NCBI GenBank assembly: GCA_026397915.1
Contig: JAPLTX010000059.1
Location: 62,001 to 126,000, forward strand
Length of the DNA stretch: 64,000 bases
Direction of reading: 5' to 3'
Source: Verrucomicrobiota bacterium
Lineage (GTDB): Bacteria; Verrucomicrobiota; Verrucomicrobiia; CAIQCK01
In this document: positions 18,481 through 28,485 of the stretch, piece after piece
Numbering within the stretch: position 1 is the first letter of the stretch
Layout: each line of letters opens with the position of its first letter
Made by a program: the position numbers and the translations under genes
Notes under the pieces: generated by a model
What the model was told of the DNA's origin: nothing
Databases searched by the model: none
What the model saw: only the letters and a program-made list of their open reading frames with translations

Positions 18481-18828
18481 ATGAGAATACAAACAAGGAA
18501 ACTGATCGGAGCCGTCGTTGCGGCGGCAGCGTTTGTGTGTCTCAGCGGCCCGTATGCGTCGGCCCAAACGATGCGGGACAAACTACAACGCGGTTTTGCC
18601 AACATGGCCGGCGGCGTGGTGGAAATTCCCGGCTGCGTCGCCGACACAACGCGCAAGCACGGGCCATGGATGGGCTACACCGTCGGCTTCCTCAAAGGCA
18701 TCGGCATGGTGCCCGTCCGCACGGTGGTGGGCGTCTATGAGTCCCTCACCTTCTACGTTCCCGCGCCGTCGGACTACGAGCCGGTGCTGAAACCAGCGAC
18801 GCCATTCAATTATTGGGATGAGGACTGA
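18481..18828 (+). CDS. TIGR04073-family exosortase-system-associated protein
   Basis: A 115-residue exported protein with a signal peptide ending in YASAQ. The conserved core RGFANMAGGVVEIPGC is followed by a GYTVGFLKGIGM helix and VGVYESLTFYVP. This matches the small family TIGR04073, found in Verrucomicrobia-like genomes that carry exosortase/PEP-CTERM sorting. A GGAGG ribosome binding site precedes the ATG by a few bases. The biochemical role is unknown. No exosortase or PEP-CTERM protein is visible in the window. Confidence 0.8.
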   Translation: MRIQTRKLIGAVVAAAAFVCLSGPYASAQTMRDKLQRGFANMAGGVVEIPGCVADTTRKHGPWMGYTVGFLKGIGMVPVRTVVGVYESLTFYVPAPSDYEPVLKPATPFNYWDED

Positions 18829-18872
18829 GCCAACACCGAAGAAGCGAGAGTTCCTGGCGGTCGCGTGTTGGC
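18829..18872. terminator. Possible weak bidirectional hairpin between convergent genes
   Basis: GCCAACAC at 18829-18836 and GTGTTGGC at 18865-18872 are perfect inverted arms of 8 bases, but they are separated by 28 bases and lack a U-tract. The placement exactly fills the gap between TIGR04073 and serA, which face each other. Confidence 0.25.
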
Positions 18873-18875
18873 CGA

Positions 18876-20465
18876 CTACAGTTTCGCCACGGTCACGCCG
18901 TAGATGTCCTTGTCGGCTTTGATTTCCGCCAGCACCGCCTCGTTGGGTTCGCTATCGAGGTTGAGGAGCGTCAACGCCGTGCCGCCGCGCTTGTCACGGC
19001 CGAGGGTCATCTGCGCGATGTTGACCTTATGCTTGCCCATGATGGTGCCGATCCAGCCGACGATGCCGGGACGATCCTTGTTCTGCATGATGAACAGCAC
19101 GCCGCTCGGCACGCTCTCCACCGGCACGTCGTTGAGCCGCACGATGCGTGGGTTGTTCAACGAACCGTAGAACGTGCCGCTCACGCTGGAATGCTTGCCG
19201 TCGGTGTGCGACTCGACGGTGATCAGCTCCGCGTAATCGCTCTGCGCACTGGAACGCGTTTCCTCGACCTTCAGACCGATGGTGGCGGCGATGATTGGCG
19301 CGTTAACGAAATTCACCTCGCGGCCCTCGGCACTGCGCAAGAAGCCAACCAGCACGCTACGCGAGATCGGGTTGGTGTCCATCTCCGACACGCGGCCGGA
19401 GTAGTGCACGACCAGCTTCTCGCAACGGCGCGGGCCGGTCTGCGCGAGCAGGCGGCCGAGTTTCTCGGCGAAATCAATGTAGGGCTTCAACATGGCCAGC
19501 GTTTTCGCGTCGAGACTCGGCATGTTCACCGCGTTGCGGATGCCGCCGCCGCCGAGCACTTCGGCGATAGCCTGGGCGATCTCGATGCCAACGCTCTCCT
19601 GTGCTTCGCTGGTGCTCGCGCCGAGATGCGGCGTTACAATGACGTTGGGCAGCTTCAGTAGCGGTGAGTCCGCCGGCAACGGCTCGGTCTCGAACACGTC
19701 GAACGCGGCGCCGGCAACCTTGCCGGATTGGACCGCCTCTACGAGATCGGCTTCGTTGACGAGGCCACCGCGGGCGCAGTTGATGATGCGCACGCCCTTC
19801 TTCATCTTCTCGAACGCGGCTTTGTTGACGATGCCGCGGGTCTGGTCGGTCAACGGCGTGTGGACGGTGATGAAGTCGGCCTGCGTGAAGATCTCGTCCA
19901 GCTCCACCATCTCGACCTGCAACGCCTTGGCGCGACTGATCGTTAGGTAGGGATCGTAGGCCAGCACGCGCATGCCGAACGCCACCGCGCGCCGCGCCAC
20001 TTCGCCGCCGATGCGGCCGGTGCCGATAATGCCGAGGGTCTTGTTGTAAAGCTCGACGCCTTGGAACGACTTGCGGTCCCACTTGCCGCCCTTGAGGGTG
20101 GCGCACGCCTGCGCGACGTTGCGGGCCAGCGCCATCATCATGGACATCGTGTGCTCGGCAGTGGAGATGGTGTTGCCACCGGGCGTGTTCATGACGATCA
20201 CGCCGCGCTCGGTGGCCGCCTCCACATCAACGTTGTCCACACCGACGCCGGCGCGGCCGACAACGCGGAGCTTCTTGGCCGCGGCGAGCACTTCGCGGGT
20301 GATCTTGGTCTCGCTGCGGACCGCGATCGCCTCGACATCGGCGACGGCCGCCAGCAGATCGGCGCCCTTCAAGCCGTAACATTCTTCAACAGTCAACCCG
20401 GGCGTCTGCCGGAGCATCTCGACGCCGCGTTTGGCAATAGGATCGCAAACAAGGACTTTCATCAT
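18876..20465 (-). CDS. serA: D-3-phosphoglycerate dehydrogenase SerA (long, ASB + ACT form)
   Basis: The 529-residue enzyme catalyses the first step of serine synthesis, oxidising 3-phosphoglycerate with NAD+. Visible motifs are the substrate-domain start KVLVCDPIAKRG, the NAD-binding GTGRIGGEVARRA, RGGLVNEADLVEA, and the catalytic-His region TPHLGAST. The C-terminal ~200 residues contain the allosteric substrate-binding and ACT domains (MQNKDRPGIVGWIGTIMGKH), as in the long bacterial form. Start at 20465 (MMKVLV); the second ATG at 20462 is equally possible. No Shine-Dalgarno is seen, and a promoter-like element sits directly upstream. Confidence 0.96.
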   Translation of the reverse strand: MMKVLVCDPIAKRGVEMLRQTPGLTVEECYGLKGADLLAAVADVEAIAVRSETKITREVLAAAKKLRVVGRAGVGVDNVDVEAATERGVIVMNTPGGNTISTAEHTMSMMMALARNVAQACATLKGGKWDRKSFQGVELYNKTLGIIGTGRIGGEVARRAVAFGMRVLAYDPYLTISRAKALQVEMVELDEIFTQADFITVHTPLTDQTRGIVNKAAFEKMKKGVRIINCARGGLVNEADLVEAVQSGKVAGAAFDVFETEPLPADSPLLKLPNVIVTPHLGASTSEAQESVGIEIAQAIAEVLGGGGIRNAVNMPSLDAKTLAMLKPYIDFAEKLGRLLAQTGPRRCEKLVVHYSGRVSEMDTNPISRSVLVGFLRSAEGREVNFVNAPIIAATIGLKVEETRSSAQSDYAELITVESHTDGKHSSVSGTFYGSLNNPRIVRLNDVPVESVPSGVLFIMQNKDRPGIVGWIGTIMGKHKVNIAQMTLGRDKRGGTALTLLNLDSEPNEAVLAEIKADKDIYGVTVAKL

Positions 20466-20472
20466 GCGCCGC

Positions 20473-20500
20473 AGTCTAGAGTTCCGCGCCCAAAGTTCAA
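20473..20500 (-). promoter_or_regulatory. Sigma70-like promoter candidate for serA
   Basis: On the minus strand TTGAAC (20500-20495) and TAGACT (20478-20473) are 16 bases apart. The expected transcription start falls at about 20465, on the ATG itself, which would make the mRNA leaderless and agrees with the missing ribosome binding site. Each box matches consensus only partly. Confidence 0.3.
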
Positions 20501-20702
20501 CCATGTTTTGCGAGGTTTCGCGCGGTCAAGGTTCAACGTGGTGCACACGCGCGGTGAAGCGTCAGCCAGCACTCATGCCACCCTGCGTCACGAACCACCT
20601 CCTCGATGCTGTTGGGGAAAGGTGCCAGCCCTATTTGATCTTCTTGGAGATGTGATTGCTCCTGGCCGGGAATCCAGATTCAAGCCTCCGCGAGGCATGT
20701 CG

Positions 20703-21074
20703 TCACGTCTGAAGAATCTGCCTTGCCTCTTCCATGCTCTTGCACGTCATGATGTGGACGCCGTGGTGATGGTGGTAGTGGAACAAGGACATGATATTGA
20801 ATCCGACATCCTTGTAGGGATTGGGAATGATCCTCGTGACGGTATCCACGCCGCGCCGATGGAAGAGATCCATGATCCGGTCAAGGTGAACCGCACACTC
20901 ATGATCCATGGACTCCAGGCCGCTCAGGTCCGTCAACACTCGGCCCCGTGGCTCCAGCCCGGCAATGTGCTTCTGAACCTCTTCGCAGCATCGCCTCGCT
21001 TCCTCCGAGTCAACGTGCCCGGCCCAACTGATCGTGAGCAGATGAGCCGTTGGGTCTATCTCAACGTGGTGCAT
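20703..21074 (-). CDS. STAS/SpoIIAA-like domain protein
   Basis: A 123-residue single-domain protein. The alternating strand/helix pattern and the block GRVLTDLSGLESMDHECA resemble STAS or SpoIIAA-like proteins. The Ser that anti-sigma kinases phosphorylate in true anti-anti-sigma factors (the S in DSSGL) is not present; the aligned stretch reads ESMDHE. It therefore looks more like the SpoIIAA-like/lipid-binding branch or a non-phosphorylated relative. It stands alone, upstream of serA on the same strand. Unusual: a run of five consecutive histidine/tyrosine residues (HYHHHH). Function unknown. Confidence 0.65.
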   Translation of the reverse strand: MHHVEIDPTAHLLTISWAGHVDSEEARRCCEEVQKHIAGLEPRGRVLTDLSGLESMDHECAVHLDRIMDLFHRRGVDTVTRIIPNPYKDVGFNIMSLFHYHHHHGVHIMTCKSMEEARQILQT

Positions 21075-21261
21075 ACTTGTCTTCTCCGTGCCTCAATTGT
21101 CATTGAACGTAAAATTCATCTCGGTTATCGGCGGGATTAGACGTGCCTCCAAACCGGACATTCATTGCCGCGACGTTTCAGGAGCCGGCGCGGAAATCGC
21201 GGTTTGGCTTAACGATCGCTCCTGTTTGCAGTATCCTCCGGGTGCTCAGTAACAAACGCTT

Positions 21262-21696
21262 ATGAATTCAACAGCCAACAAAATCTACCGGCACGAGTTC
21301 ATCGTGCCATCGGCCTCGGTGGACGGAAACGGGCACGTGAACAACGTGGAATACGTGAAGTGGATGCAGGACGTGGCCGTGATGCACTCGGACAGCGTGG
21401 GCTGCACCCGTGCGACCCAAGAAGCCGGCGCGACCTGGGTGGCCCGCTCTCACCGCATCGAATACCTGCGCCCCGCCTTTGCCGGCGACCAGCTCGTTGT
21501 CCTGACGTGGGTGTGCAACTTCCGGAAAGTTCGCTCGGCGAGACGATACAAGTTTCTTAGGACGACGGATGACGCCGTGTTGGCGGAAGGCGAAACCGAC
21601 TGGGTATTCGTGGATTCCAAAACGGGTCGCCCCCGCTCCATTCCTGAGAGCGTGTCCTCTGTGTTTAAGTTGATACCCGAAAAACTGGAACCGTAG
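21262..21696 (+). CDS. Acyl-CoA thioesterase (4HBT/YbgC-FadM family)
   Basis: The 144-residue hot-dog-fold protein has the diagnostic DGNGHVNNVEYVKWMQD motif, in which the Asp/Asn at the start of the long helix is catalytic in YbgC/FadM-type thioesterases. A typical VARSHRIEYLRPAFAGDQL follows. It would hydrolyse acyl-CoA thioesters in the cytoplasm. It converges on the first sulfatase gene with an 18-base gap. A weak TTAACG-17-TATCCT promoter-like pair lies at 21209-21237. The physiological substrate is unknown. Confidence 0.9.
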   Translation: MNSTANKIYRHEFIVPSASVDGNGHVNNVEYVKWMQDVAVMHSDSVGCTRATQEAGATWVARSHRIEYLRPAFAGDQLVVLTWVCNFRKVRSARRYKFLRTTDDAVLAEGETDWVFVDSKTGRPRSIPESVSSVFKLIPEKLEP

Positions 21697-21714
21697 CGGC
21701 TTGCGCTCTTCCAG

Positions 21715-23187
21715 TCACTCGGTCGCGCGCTTCTTGCCTTTGCCGCGACCTTTCTTCTTGCCTTCAGTGGCGGTGTTATCGGGCTTGTTCGGCGTCGGCA
21801 TCGGCGCGTTCACCGACTTGCGCCATGCGACGAGTTTCTCATGAAGCTCCTTCGCCTTCTCCGGCATCGTTGTGGCGAGGCTGGTCTTCTCACTGAGGTC
21901 GTCCTTGAGGTTGTAGAGTTCGAGTCGGCTGTCCTCGAAGAACTCCATCAGCTTCCAATCGCCCGCGGTGATGACACCCACGGGCGTGGTGCGCCACGTG
22001 TTTGCGCCCGCGCCAAGATAACCGGGGAAGTGATGGAAGATTACCTCGCGTTTGAGCGGGCCGGACTGCTTGAGCAACGGCACGAGGCTTTCGCCGTCGA
22101 GCGGATAGTTGGCGGGCGGCTTCGCGCCAGCAATGTCGAGGAATGTCGGGTAGAGGTCCACGTGAATCGCCGGAGTGCCGCAGGTGGAGCCGGGTTTGGT
22201 AACGCCGGGCCAGCGTGCGACGAACGGCACGCGCGTGCCGCCTTCGTAGAGGCTGCCCTTGCCGCTGCGCAACGGCGCGTTGTCCGTAATTCCACCGGCC
22301 TTGGTGATGCCTTCGCGGTCGTAGCCGCCAACGCCGCCGTTGTCGCTGGCGAAGATTAGCACGGTATTGTCGGCGAGCTTGAGCGCATCGAGCGTGGCCA
22401 TAACACGGCCAACGCTTTCATCCACGCTGTAGATCATCGCGGCGTAGGTCGGGTTGTTGTGACCGCCGACGCCGGGCTTCGGCTTGAACTTCTCAATGAG
22501 TTCCTTTTTCGCGTCGTGCGGCGAGTGGACGCCAAAATGCGCGAGGTAGAGGAAGAACGGTTTGTCTTTGTGGCGCTTGATGAAGTCCACCGACTTGTCG
22601 GTAAGCCAGTCGGCGAGGTAGGCGCCCTTCGGATAATCCACCTTCGGCTGCGTGTTGAAATCGAAGTGTTTGCCCATCGTCGTGATGGCTTCGTCGAAGC
22701 CGCGCTTGCTAGGGTGAAACTCGTCTTTCTCGCCAAGGTGCCATTTGCCGAAGATGGCAGTGGTGTAGCCGGCAGACTTAAGCGCCTGCGCGACGGTGAT
22801 CTTCTCCAGCGGCAGGCCTTGGACGTTGTCCACGGGCCGCAACGGCCGGATGCGCCAGTTGAACCGATCAATGCCGCCGACGGTATAAACACCGGTGCGC
22901 GGCCCATACTGGCCGCTCATGAGCGCCGCGCGAGTCGGTGCGCAGTTCTGGCAGTTGTGGTAGTTGGTGAACAGCATCCCTTGCGACGCGAGCCGGTCAA
23001 TGTTCGGCGACTCGTAATACTTCGAGCCTTGGATGCCGAGGTCGGTCCAGCCGAGGTCGTCGGCAAGGATGAAGATGATGTTGGGTTTCCGCGAGGCGGC
23101 GGCGGCAGCGGTGTTTGCGGTCAACGTCAAAACCAGCACAAAACTGGCGGTGGCGAGAAAACGAATCGGTATTTTCATAGCGGGCAT
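21715..23187 (-). CDS. Secreted sulfatase, Cys type (last gene of a six-gene minus-strand run)
   Basis: The 490-residue protein has a signal peptide (IPIRFLATASFVLVLTLTA), the sulfatase opening KPNIIFILADDLGWTDLG with metal-binding Asp pair, and the maturation motif CAPTR with Cys82 as the residue converted to formylglycine. GKWHLG and a C-terminal GDWKLMEF also fit the type-I arylsulfatase family. It would remove sulfate esters from polysaccharides in the periplasm or outside. The ATG directly abuts the upstream sulfatase stop (TAAATG), so coupling is likely; a second ATG at 23178 is possible. The C-terminus is very Lys/Gly-rich. Confidence 0.93.
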   Translation of the reverse strand: MPAMKIPIRFLATASFVLVLTLTANTAAAAASRKPNIIFILADDLGWTDLGIQGSKYYESPNIDRLASQGMLFTNYHNCQNCAPTRAALMSGQYGPRTGVYTVGGIDRFNWRIRPLRPVDNVQGLPLEKITVAQALKSAGYTTAIFGKWHLGEKDEFHPSKRGFDEAITTMGKHFDFNTQPKVDYPKGAYLADWLTDKSVDFIKRHKDKPFFLYLAHFGVHSPHDAKKELIEKFKPKPGVGGHNNPTYAAMIYSVDESVGRVMATLDALKLADNTVLIFASDNGGVGGYDREGITKAGGITDNAPLRSGKGSLYEGGTRVPFVARWPGVTKPGSTCGTPAIHVDLYPTFLDIAGAKPPANYPLDGESLVPLLKQSGPLKREVIFHHFPGYLGAGANTWRTTPVGVITAGDWKLMEFFEDSRLELYNLKDDLSEKTSLATTMPEKAKELHEKLVAWRKSVNAPMPTPNKPDNTATEGKKKGRGKGKKRATE

Positions 23188-24795
23188 TTACGAACTCTTG
23201 TTCTTTTTCTTCTTTCCCTTGCCTCCACCCTTGCCGGCTTCGTTGGGATACGGGATTACGTTGGCGCGCTTGGCCCAGACCGCCCACTTGGCGGCAAGTT
23301 CCTTCACGCGCTCCGGTTGCCCGATGGCAAGGTCGTGCTGCTCGGTGCGGTCGGCTTTGAGGTCGTAGAGTTCCCACGGGCCGTTGCGGCCAAGACGAAC
23401 GAGCTTCCAGTCGCCGACGCGGATGGCGGCGTTGCCTTCGTGCTCCCAGTAGAGCGCGTCGCGTTCAATGGGTTTGTTGTCGAACGCGGGCACGAGACTT
23501 CTACCTTCCATCGGCTGGATCGGCCTGCCTTTGAACTCGGCCGGATACGTCGCGCCCGCCACGTCCACGCACGTCGCCATGAGATCCACGAGATGGCCGG
23601 GCTGCCGGCGCAATTCTCCTTTCGCGCCGATGCGCGCGGGCCAGTGGGCGATGAGCGGCGTCGCGATGCCGCCGTCGTGGTTGAAGTGTTTGTAGCGGCG
23701 CAGCGGCGTGTTTGACAGCGTCGCCCAACTTTGACCCTCGAAGACGGTGGACTTTGCCGAGCCAGGCGCACCGGGGCCTTCGAGCCGGCCGTTCGGGCCG
23801 CTCTCGGCGTTGGCGCCGTTGTCGGAAAGGAAAAGGATGAGCGTGTTGTCGAGCGCGCCACGCTGCTTGAGCGCCGCGACGAGCCGGCCGACGGCGGTGT
23901 CCATGCGCGCAACGACGGCGGCGTAGATGGCCATGATGTGGTCGAAACGATCCTGCTGCTCCGGTGTGAGCTTGTCCCACGCGCTGACCTCCGGGGGTCG
24001 CGGCGAAAGCGGCCACGCCTTGTCCACGATGCCGAGTCCGATCTGCTTCGCGTGGCGTTGCTCGCGAAGCTTGTCCCAGCCGGCCTTGTATTTGCCGCGG
24101 AACTTCGCGATGTCCTCCGGCGGTGCTTGCAGCGGGAAGTGCGGCGCGTTGTGCGCGAGGTAGAGGAAGAACGGCTTTTTCGCCGCGAGTGCCTCGTCAA
24201 TGAACCGGATGCCGAAATCAGTCCAGAGATCGGTGGAATACCATTCCTCCGGCAGCTTGCCACCGCGACGACCAACGTTTTCGCCGTTCAGGAACACCTC
24301 GGTGCGCAACGAGTCGGGAAAGTAGAAGCCGCCCGCCGCCGCGGTGAGGCTGCGGTCGAACCCGCGCTCCCACGGCACGACGCCGTGGTTCTGCCCGACG
24401 TGCCACTTGCCGGTCATGATGGTGAAGTAGCCCGCCCCGCGCAACACCTCGGCGATGGTAACGCAGCGGTCGTTGAGCCGGCCGCTGTAACCCGGCAGGC
24501 CCTTGTCTTGAACCATGTGCCCGACGCCGGCTTGATGCGGATAGAGGCCGGTGAGCAGCGACGCGCGCGTCGGACAGCAGCGGGCGGTGTTGTAAAACTG
24601 CGTGAAGCGCACGCCGCCGGCCGCGAGCGCATCGAGGTTCGGCGTCGGAATCTCGCTGCCGTAGCAACCGATGTCGCTGAAGCCCATGTCATCCACGAGC
24701 ATGATGACGACGTTGGGCTTCGACGCTGCGCCGGCCAGCGCAAGGCTCGTCATCCCCAACAGCAACACGATTGCACGCGTGATCGAGTTTTTCAT
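23188..24795 (-). CDS. Secreted sulfatase, Cys type
   Basis: A 535-residue sulfatase with a signal peptide (RAIVLLLGMTSLALAGAASK), the start motif KPNVVIMLVDDMGFSDIG and the formylglycine motif CCPTR, with Cys73 as the modified residue. GKWHVGQNHGVVPWERGFD and GDWKLVRLG are also family-typical. The length and the LTAAAGGFYFPD-type insert resemble bacterial arylsulfatases related to A-type and choline sulfatases. It lies 12 bases downstream of the frameshifted sulfatase and immediately upstream of the last sulfatase. Like the latter it ends in a Lys/Gly-rich tail (GKGGGKGKKKKNK). Substrate unknown. Confidence 0.93.
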   Translation of the reverse strand: MKNSITRAIVLLLGMTSLALAGAASKPNVVIMLVDDMGFSDIGCYGSEIPTPNLDALAAGGVRFTQFYNTARCCPTRASLLTGLYPHQAGVGHMVQDKGLPGYSGRLNDRCVTIAEVLRGAGYFTIMTGKWHVGQNHGVVPWERGFDRSLTAAAGGFYFPDSLRTEVFLNGENVGRRGGKLPEEWYSTDLWTDFGIRFIDEALAAKKPFFLYLAHNAPHFPLQAPPEDIAKFRGKYKAGWDKLREQRHAKQIGLGIVDKAWPLSPRPPEVSAWDKLTPEQQDRFDHIMAIYAAVVARMDTAVGRLVAALKQRGALDNTLILFLSDNGANAESGPNGRLEGPGAPGSAKSTVFEGQSWATLSNTPLRRYKHFNHDGGIATPLIAHWPARIGAKGELRRQPGHLVDLMATCVDVAGATYPAEFKGRPIQPMEGRSLVPAFDNKPIERDALYWEHEGNAAIRVGDWKLVRLGRNGPWELYDLKADRTEQHDLAIGQPERVKELAAKWAVWAKRANVIPYPNEAGKGGGKGKKKKNKSS

Positions 24796-24807
24796 GGGCG
24801 AGGTTTG

Positions 24808-26163
24808 CTAAGGTTTCGCCGCCCACCAGCCGTCAATCAGTTTGGTCAATTGCGCGACCCGGTCGGGCTGCGCGGCGGCGAGGTTCTTCTCCTCGTGCAA
24901 GTCGGCGACCACGTCGTAAAGTTCCACGCCAATCTCGCGATCCGGCTTCTTCGCCGCGGTGACGTTGGCAAGGTTCGGGATAATCAACTTCCATCGGCCG
25001 TCGGCGATGCACCAACGATAGGTGACGCTGCTGGCCGGCTCGTGGATGTCCACGGCGTTGTGCGTGTAGCACGCGCCGAAGATGGCCTTGCGCTCCTTTA
25101 CGGCCTGCACATCGAGGAGGTTGATGCCCTGCATTTCGGCGGCTGGTTTCAGGCCGCACGCGCGCAGCAACGTCGGAGCGATGTCAATGCTGCTGACAGG
25201 CGTTTCCACCGAGCGCGGCTTCACGTGGCCCGGCCAACGGATCATGAGCGGCGTGCGCAAACCGCCGTCGTATTGCGAGAGCTTCGAGTCAGACCGCGCA
25301 GGTGCTTTGTTGGTTTGCTGAATCCAGCCGTTGTCGGCGAGGAAAACAATGATGGTGTTGTCGGCAAGCTTCTTCTTGTCGAGATAGTCGAGCAGTTCGC
25401 CGCAGGTCTCGTCAAACCACTCGACCATCGCCCAATACTTCGCCACGTGGGGCGACGGCGTCTTGCCGGTGTATTTCTCGAGCAGCCGCTGCGGTGGATT
25501 GTGCGGCTGGTGCGGCAGCATCGGCGCATACCAGACGAACCACGGTTTGTCGCCGGCTTGCTCGATGAAATCGTAGATCGGCTGCATCGTCTCGCGGCCA
25601 ATCTTCAACCCGTCGTCGCCGTGACGGCCGCCTTTGGAGCGTTCCTTGGCCGACATGCCGTGCGTGAAGCCGGCGGTCGAGAAATGTCCCTGCCACCACT
25701 TGCCGGTCTGGAGGCTGAGGTAGCCGAGCTTGGCCAACTCGCGCGGCAACGCCGGTTGTGCGTCGAGAAAATGGCTCATCTCCTCGGCCTGTTTGATGAA
25801 CACCGGATCAGCCTTCTTGCCGGCGGCCTTGCCTTTCGCGCCCTTGGCCGCTTTCGGCGCGGCTTTCGGCAGCGGCGGGTCGTTGCAACAGACCTTCGTC
25901 TGCCAGCCGTAAAGGCCGGTGATGATGCTCGCCAGCGACGGGCAACACAGACTCGACGGAACTGTAGCCGCGACGGAACACGAGGCTCTGTGATGCAAGT
26001 TTGTCCAGCTGCGGTGTCTGGATCTGCGGATGACCCATGAACCCGTAGTCGGTCCAGCCCTGATCGTCAGAAATGATAAGGACAATGTTGGGCTTGTCGG
26101 CACCGCTCACAGAGCAGGCCGCCAGCGTGGCCGCCACGCACAGCAGGAGAAAGCACCGTCTCA

Positions 26164-26164
<1 letters not shown>
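24808..26164 (-). pseudogene. Sulfatase gene broken by a one-base frameshift and with a damaged CxPxR motif
   Basis: The N-terminus (signal peptide MRRCFLLLCVAATLAACSVS, then KPNIVLIISDDQGWTDYG) reads in one frame up to FRRGY. The rest (VPSSLCCPS onward to the C-terminus) reads in another. One extra base at or near 25963 explains the shift: dropping it gives a continuous sulfatase of about 450 residues. The active-site motif then reads CCPSL instead of CxPxR, so the Arg recognised during formylglycine formation has become Leu (CTG). Other hallmarks are intact (GKWWQGHFSTAGFTHG, GRWKLIIP). The start overlaps the DUF1080 stop by one base. A sequencing error could explain the shift but not the Leu. 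Two independent defects favour a decaying copy. Confidence 0.75.
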
Positions 26165-26862
<698 letters not shown>

Positions 26863-26903
26863 GGTTGGTTTTCTTGGTCGGTTTTCGGATTGCGGTTGAG
26901 AGA

Positions 26904-28448
26904 TTATCGGCGTTGCGGTTGCGTCGGCGGCTGTTCACAGGGCCAGTTGTCGGTGCGGAACGGCGACGCGGGCAGGCCGGCGCCGTTGAAGAGGTTGCAG
27001 TCGGGATTGTCGGTCCACGCGTAGCGGGCGGCGACCGGCTTGGGCACGTCGGCGCTCGACACGACGACCTTGTCGCCCTCGATGCGTGCGGTGGCGGGTC
27101 TCCACTGCTTGTCCTCGCCGGCGACGACGAAACCTTTCAGCGCGCCGCCTTTGGCGACGAGGCCGCCGTTGGTGTGCGCAAACGACAACACGATCTCGTT
27201 GCCGCGAATCTTGTGCCCGGCAGGCAACGGACCGGAGATGGCGGGGACTTTCTCGCCGTAAACCGTGCCGAGCGCCCAGAGCGCGAGCCGCTTGCCAACA
27301 TCCTGCTTGTTTGTCGGATGAATGTTCGTCGGGTCGCCGATGTCAATCGTGATGGCCATGCCGGTCTTCGGCACGGCGAGCGACTTGAGCATGGATTCGC
27401 GCACGACCATCCAGCCGTCGCCGGGCCGGTTGAAGTTTGGCAACTGCACCCACGCGAACGGAAACTCACAGCCCCAACGTGTGCGCCAATCCTTGATCAG
27501 TAGCGGGAGTTGCTTCCCGTAGAGCTGACCGGAGGCGGCATCGCGGGAGTTGTGCTCGCCCTGATACCAGATCGCGCCGCGAATACCGTAGGGAAGGATG
27601 GGGACGATCATGCCGTTGTAAAGGTTGGCGGGGTGATTCTGGCTGAGGCGCGGCTGGACCGGCGGGCGTGGCGCGCGCGGAATCTGCTTGCCGGCAGCGC
27701 GAGCCTTTTTGGCGGCCTCTTTCCAAGTGGCCTGTTGTTTTTCAAAATTGGCCTTGGCTTTCTCTGGCACGTAGGCTGCGTCGTCCTTCGCCCACTTCTC
27801 AAACGCCGCCTTCAACGCCGGCACTTTCATCTGCGCGTCCTCGCTCGTCCATGCGGCGATGTCGGTGCCGCCGTAGGAAGAATTGATGAGGCCGACGGGC
27901 ACGCCGAGCTTCTGGTGCAGTTCGCGCCCGAAGAAATACGCCGCCGCCGAGAACGGCCCGACGTTCTCCGGCGTGGTGAGTTTCCACGAGCCTTTGCAGT
28001 CAGCCTGCGGCGTGCGCTGTGGATTGCGGTCCACGGTGAACATGCGAAGCTTCGGGAAATTGGCGGCGGCTTTCTCCTGCTCGAAGTCCTTCGAGGATTG
28101 GACCGTCATCGCCATGTTCGACTGGCCGGAGCCGAGCCAGACCTCGCCGACGAGCACGTCGTTGACCGTCAGTGTGTTCTTGCCCTTGACCGTCATCGTG
28201 TGAGGGCCGCCGGCTTTGAGCTTGGCGAGCTTCACCATCCACTTGCCGTCCTTGCCGGCCTTGGTCGCCTGGGTTTCGCCCGCGACGGAGACGCTGACCT
28301 CCTCGCCCGGCTCCGCCCAGCCCCAGACGGCCACGCTGGCGTCGCGTTGCAACACGAGATGATCGGAGAAGATCGCCGGCAACCGCACGTCGGCGAGGGC
28401 GGGCAGGATCGAGAGGACCAGTGTCAGAACGATGAGTTGTTTTTTCAT
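26904..28448 (-). CDS. Sialate O-acetylesterase-like SGNH hydrolase (copy 1)
   Basis: A 514-residue secreted protein with a signal peptide (MKKQLIVLTLVLSILPALAD), an N-terminal beta-sandwich (VVGWAEPG-like, here VAVWGWAEPGEEVSV), and the SGNH/SASA domain with nucleophile motif GSGQSNM and IWYQGEHN. Family members remove O-acetyl groups from sialic acids or other glycans; in Verrucomicrobiota they are common in polysaccharide loci. It is about half identical by eye to the next gene upstream, a tandem duplicate. Start chosen at 28448 by the signal peptide; the frame is open to 28523. Confidence 0.92.
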   Translation of the reverse strand: MKKQLIVLTLVLSILPALADVRLPAIFSDHLVLQRDASVAVWGWAEPGEEVSVSVAGETQATKAGKDGKWMVKLAKLKAGGPHTMTVKGKNTLTVNDVLVGEVWLGSGQSNMAMTVQSSKDFEQEKAAANFPKLRMFTVDRNPQRTPQADCKGSWKLTTPENVGPFSAAAYFFGRELHQKLGVPVGLINSSYGGTDIAAWTSEDAQMKVPALKAAFEKWAKDDAAYVPEKAKANFEKQQATWKEAAKKARAAGKQIPRAPRPPVQPRLSQNHPANLYNGMIVPILPYGIRGAIWYQGEHNSRDAASGQLYGKQLPLLIKDWRTRWGCEFPFAWVQLPNFNRPGDGWMVVRESMLKSLAVPKTGMAITIDIGDPTNIHPTNKQDVGKRLALWALGTVYGEKVPAISGPLPAGHKIRGNEIVLSFAHTNGGLVAKGGALKGFVVAGEDKQWRPATARIEGDKVVVSSADVPKPVAARYAWTDNPDCNLFNGAGLPASPFRTDNWPCEQPPTQPQRR

Positions 28449-28485
28449 GGCGGGCTTGGGGTTGGTTCTTGGTTTTTGTGAAAAG

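Noticed and set aside
20533..21073. Thirteen-base match TCAACGTGGTGCA at 20533-20545 and 21061-21073
   Set aside because: Pairs this short are expected many times by chance in 64 kb; no larger duplication surrounds them.
21075..21261. RNA gene or riboswitch upstream of the thioesterase
   Set aside because: No conserved fold or tRNA-like cloverleaf visible; only a weak promoter-like pair.
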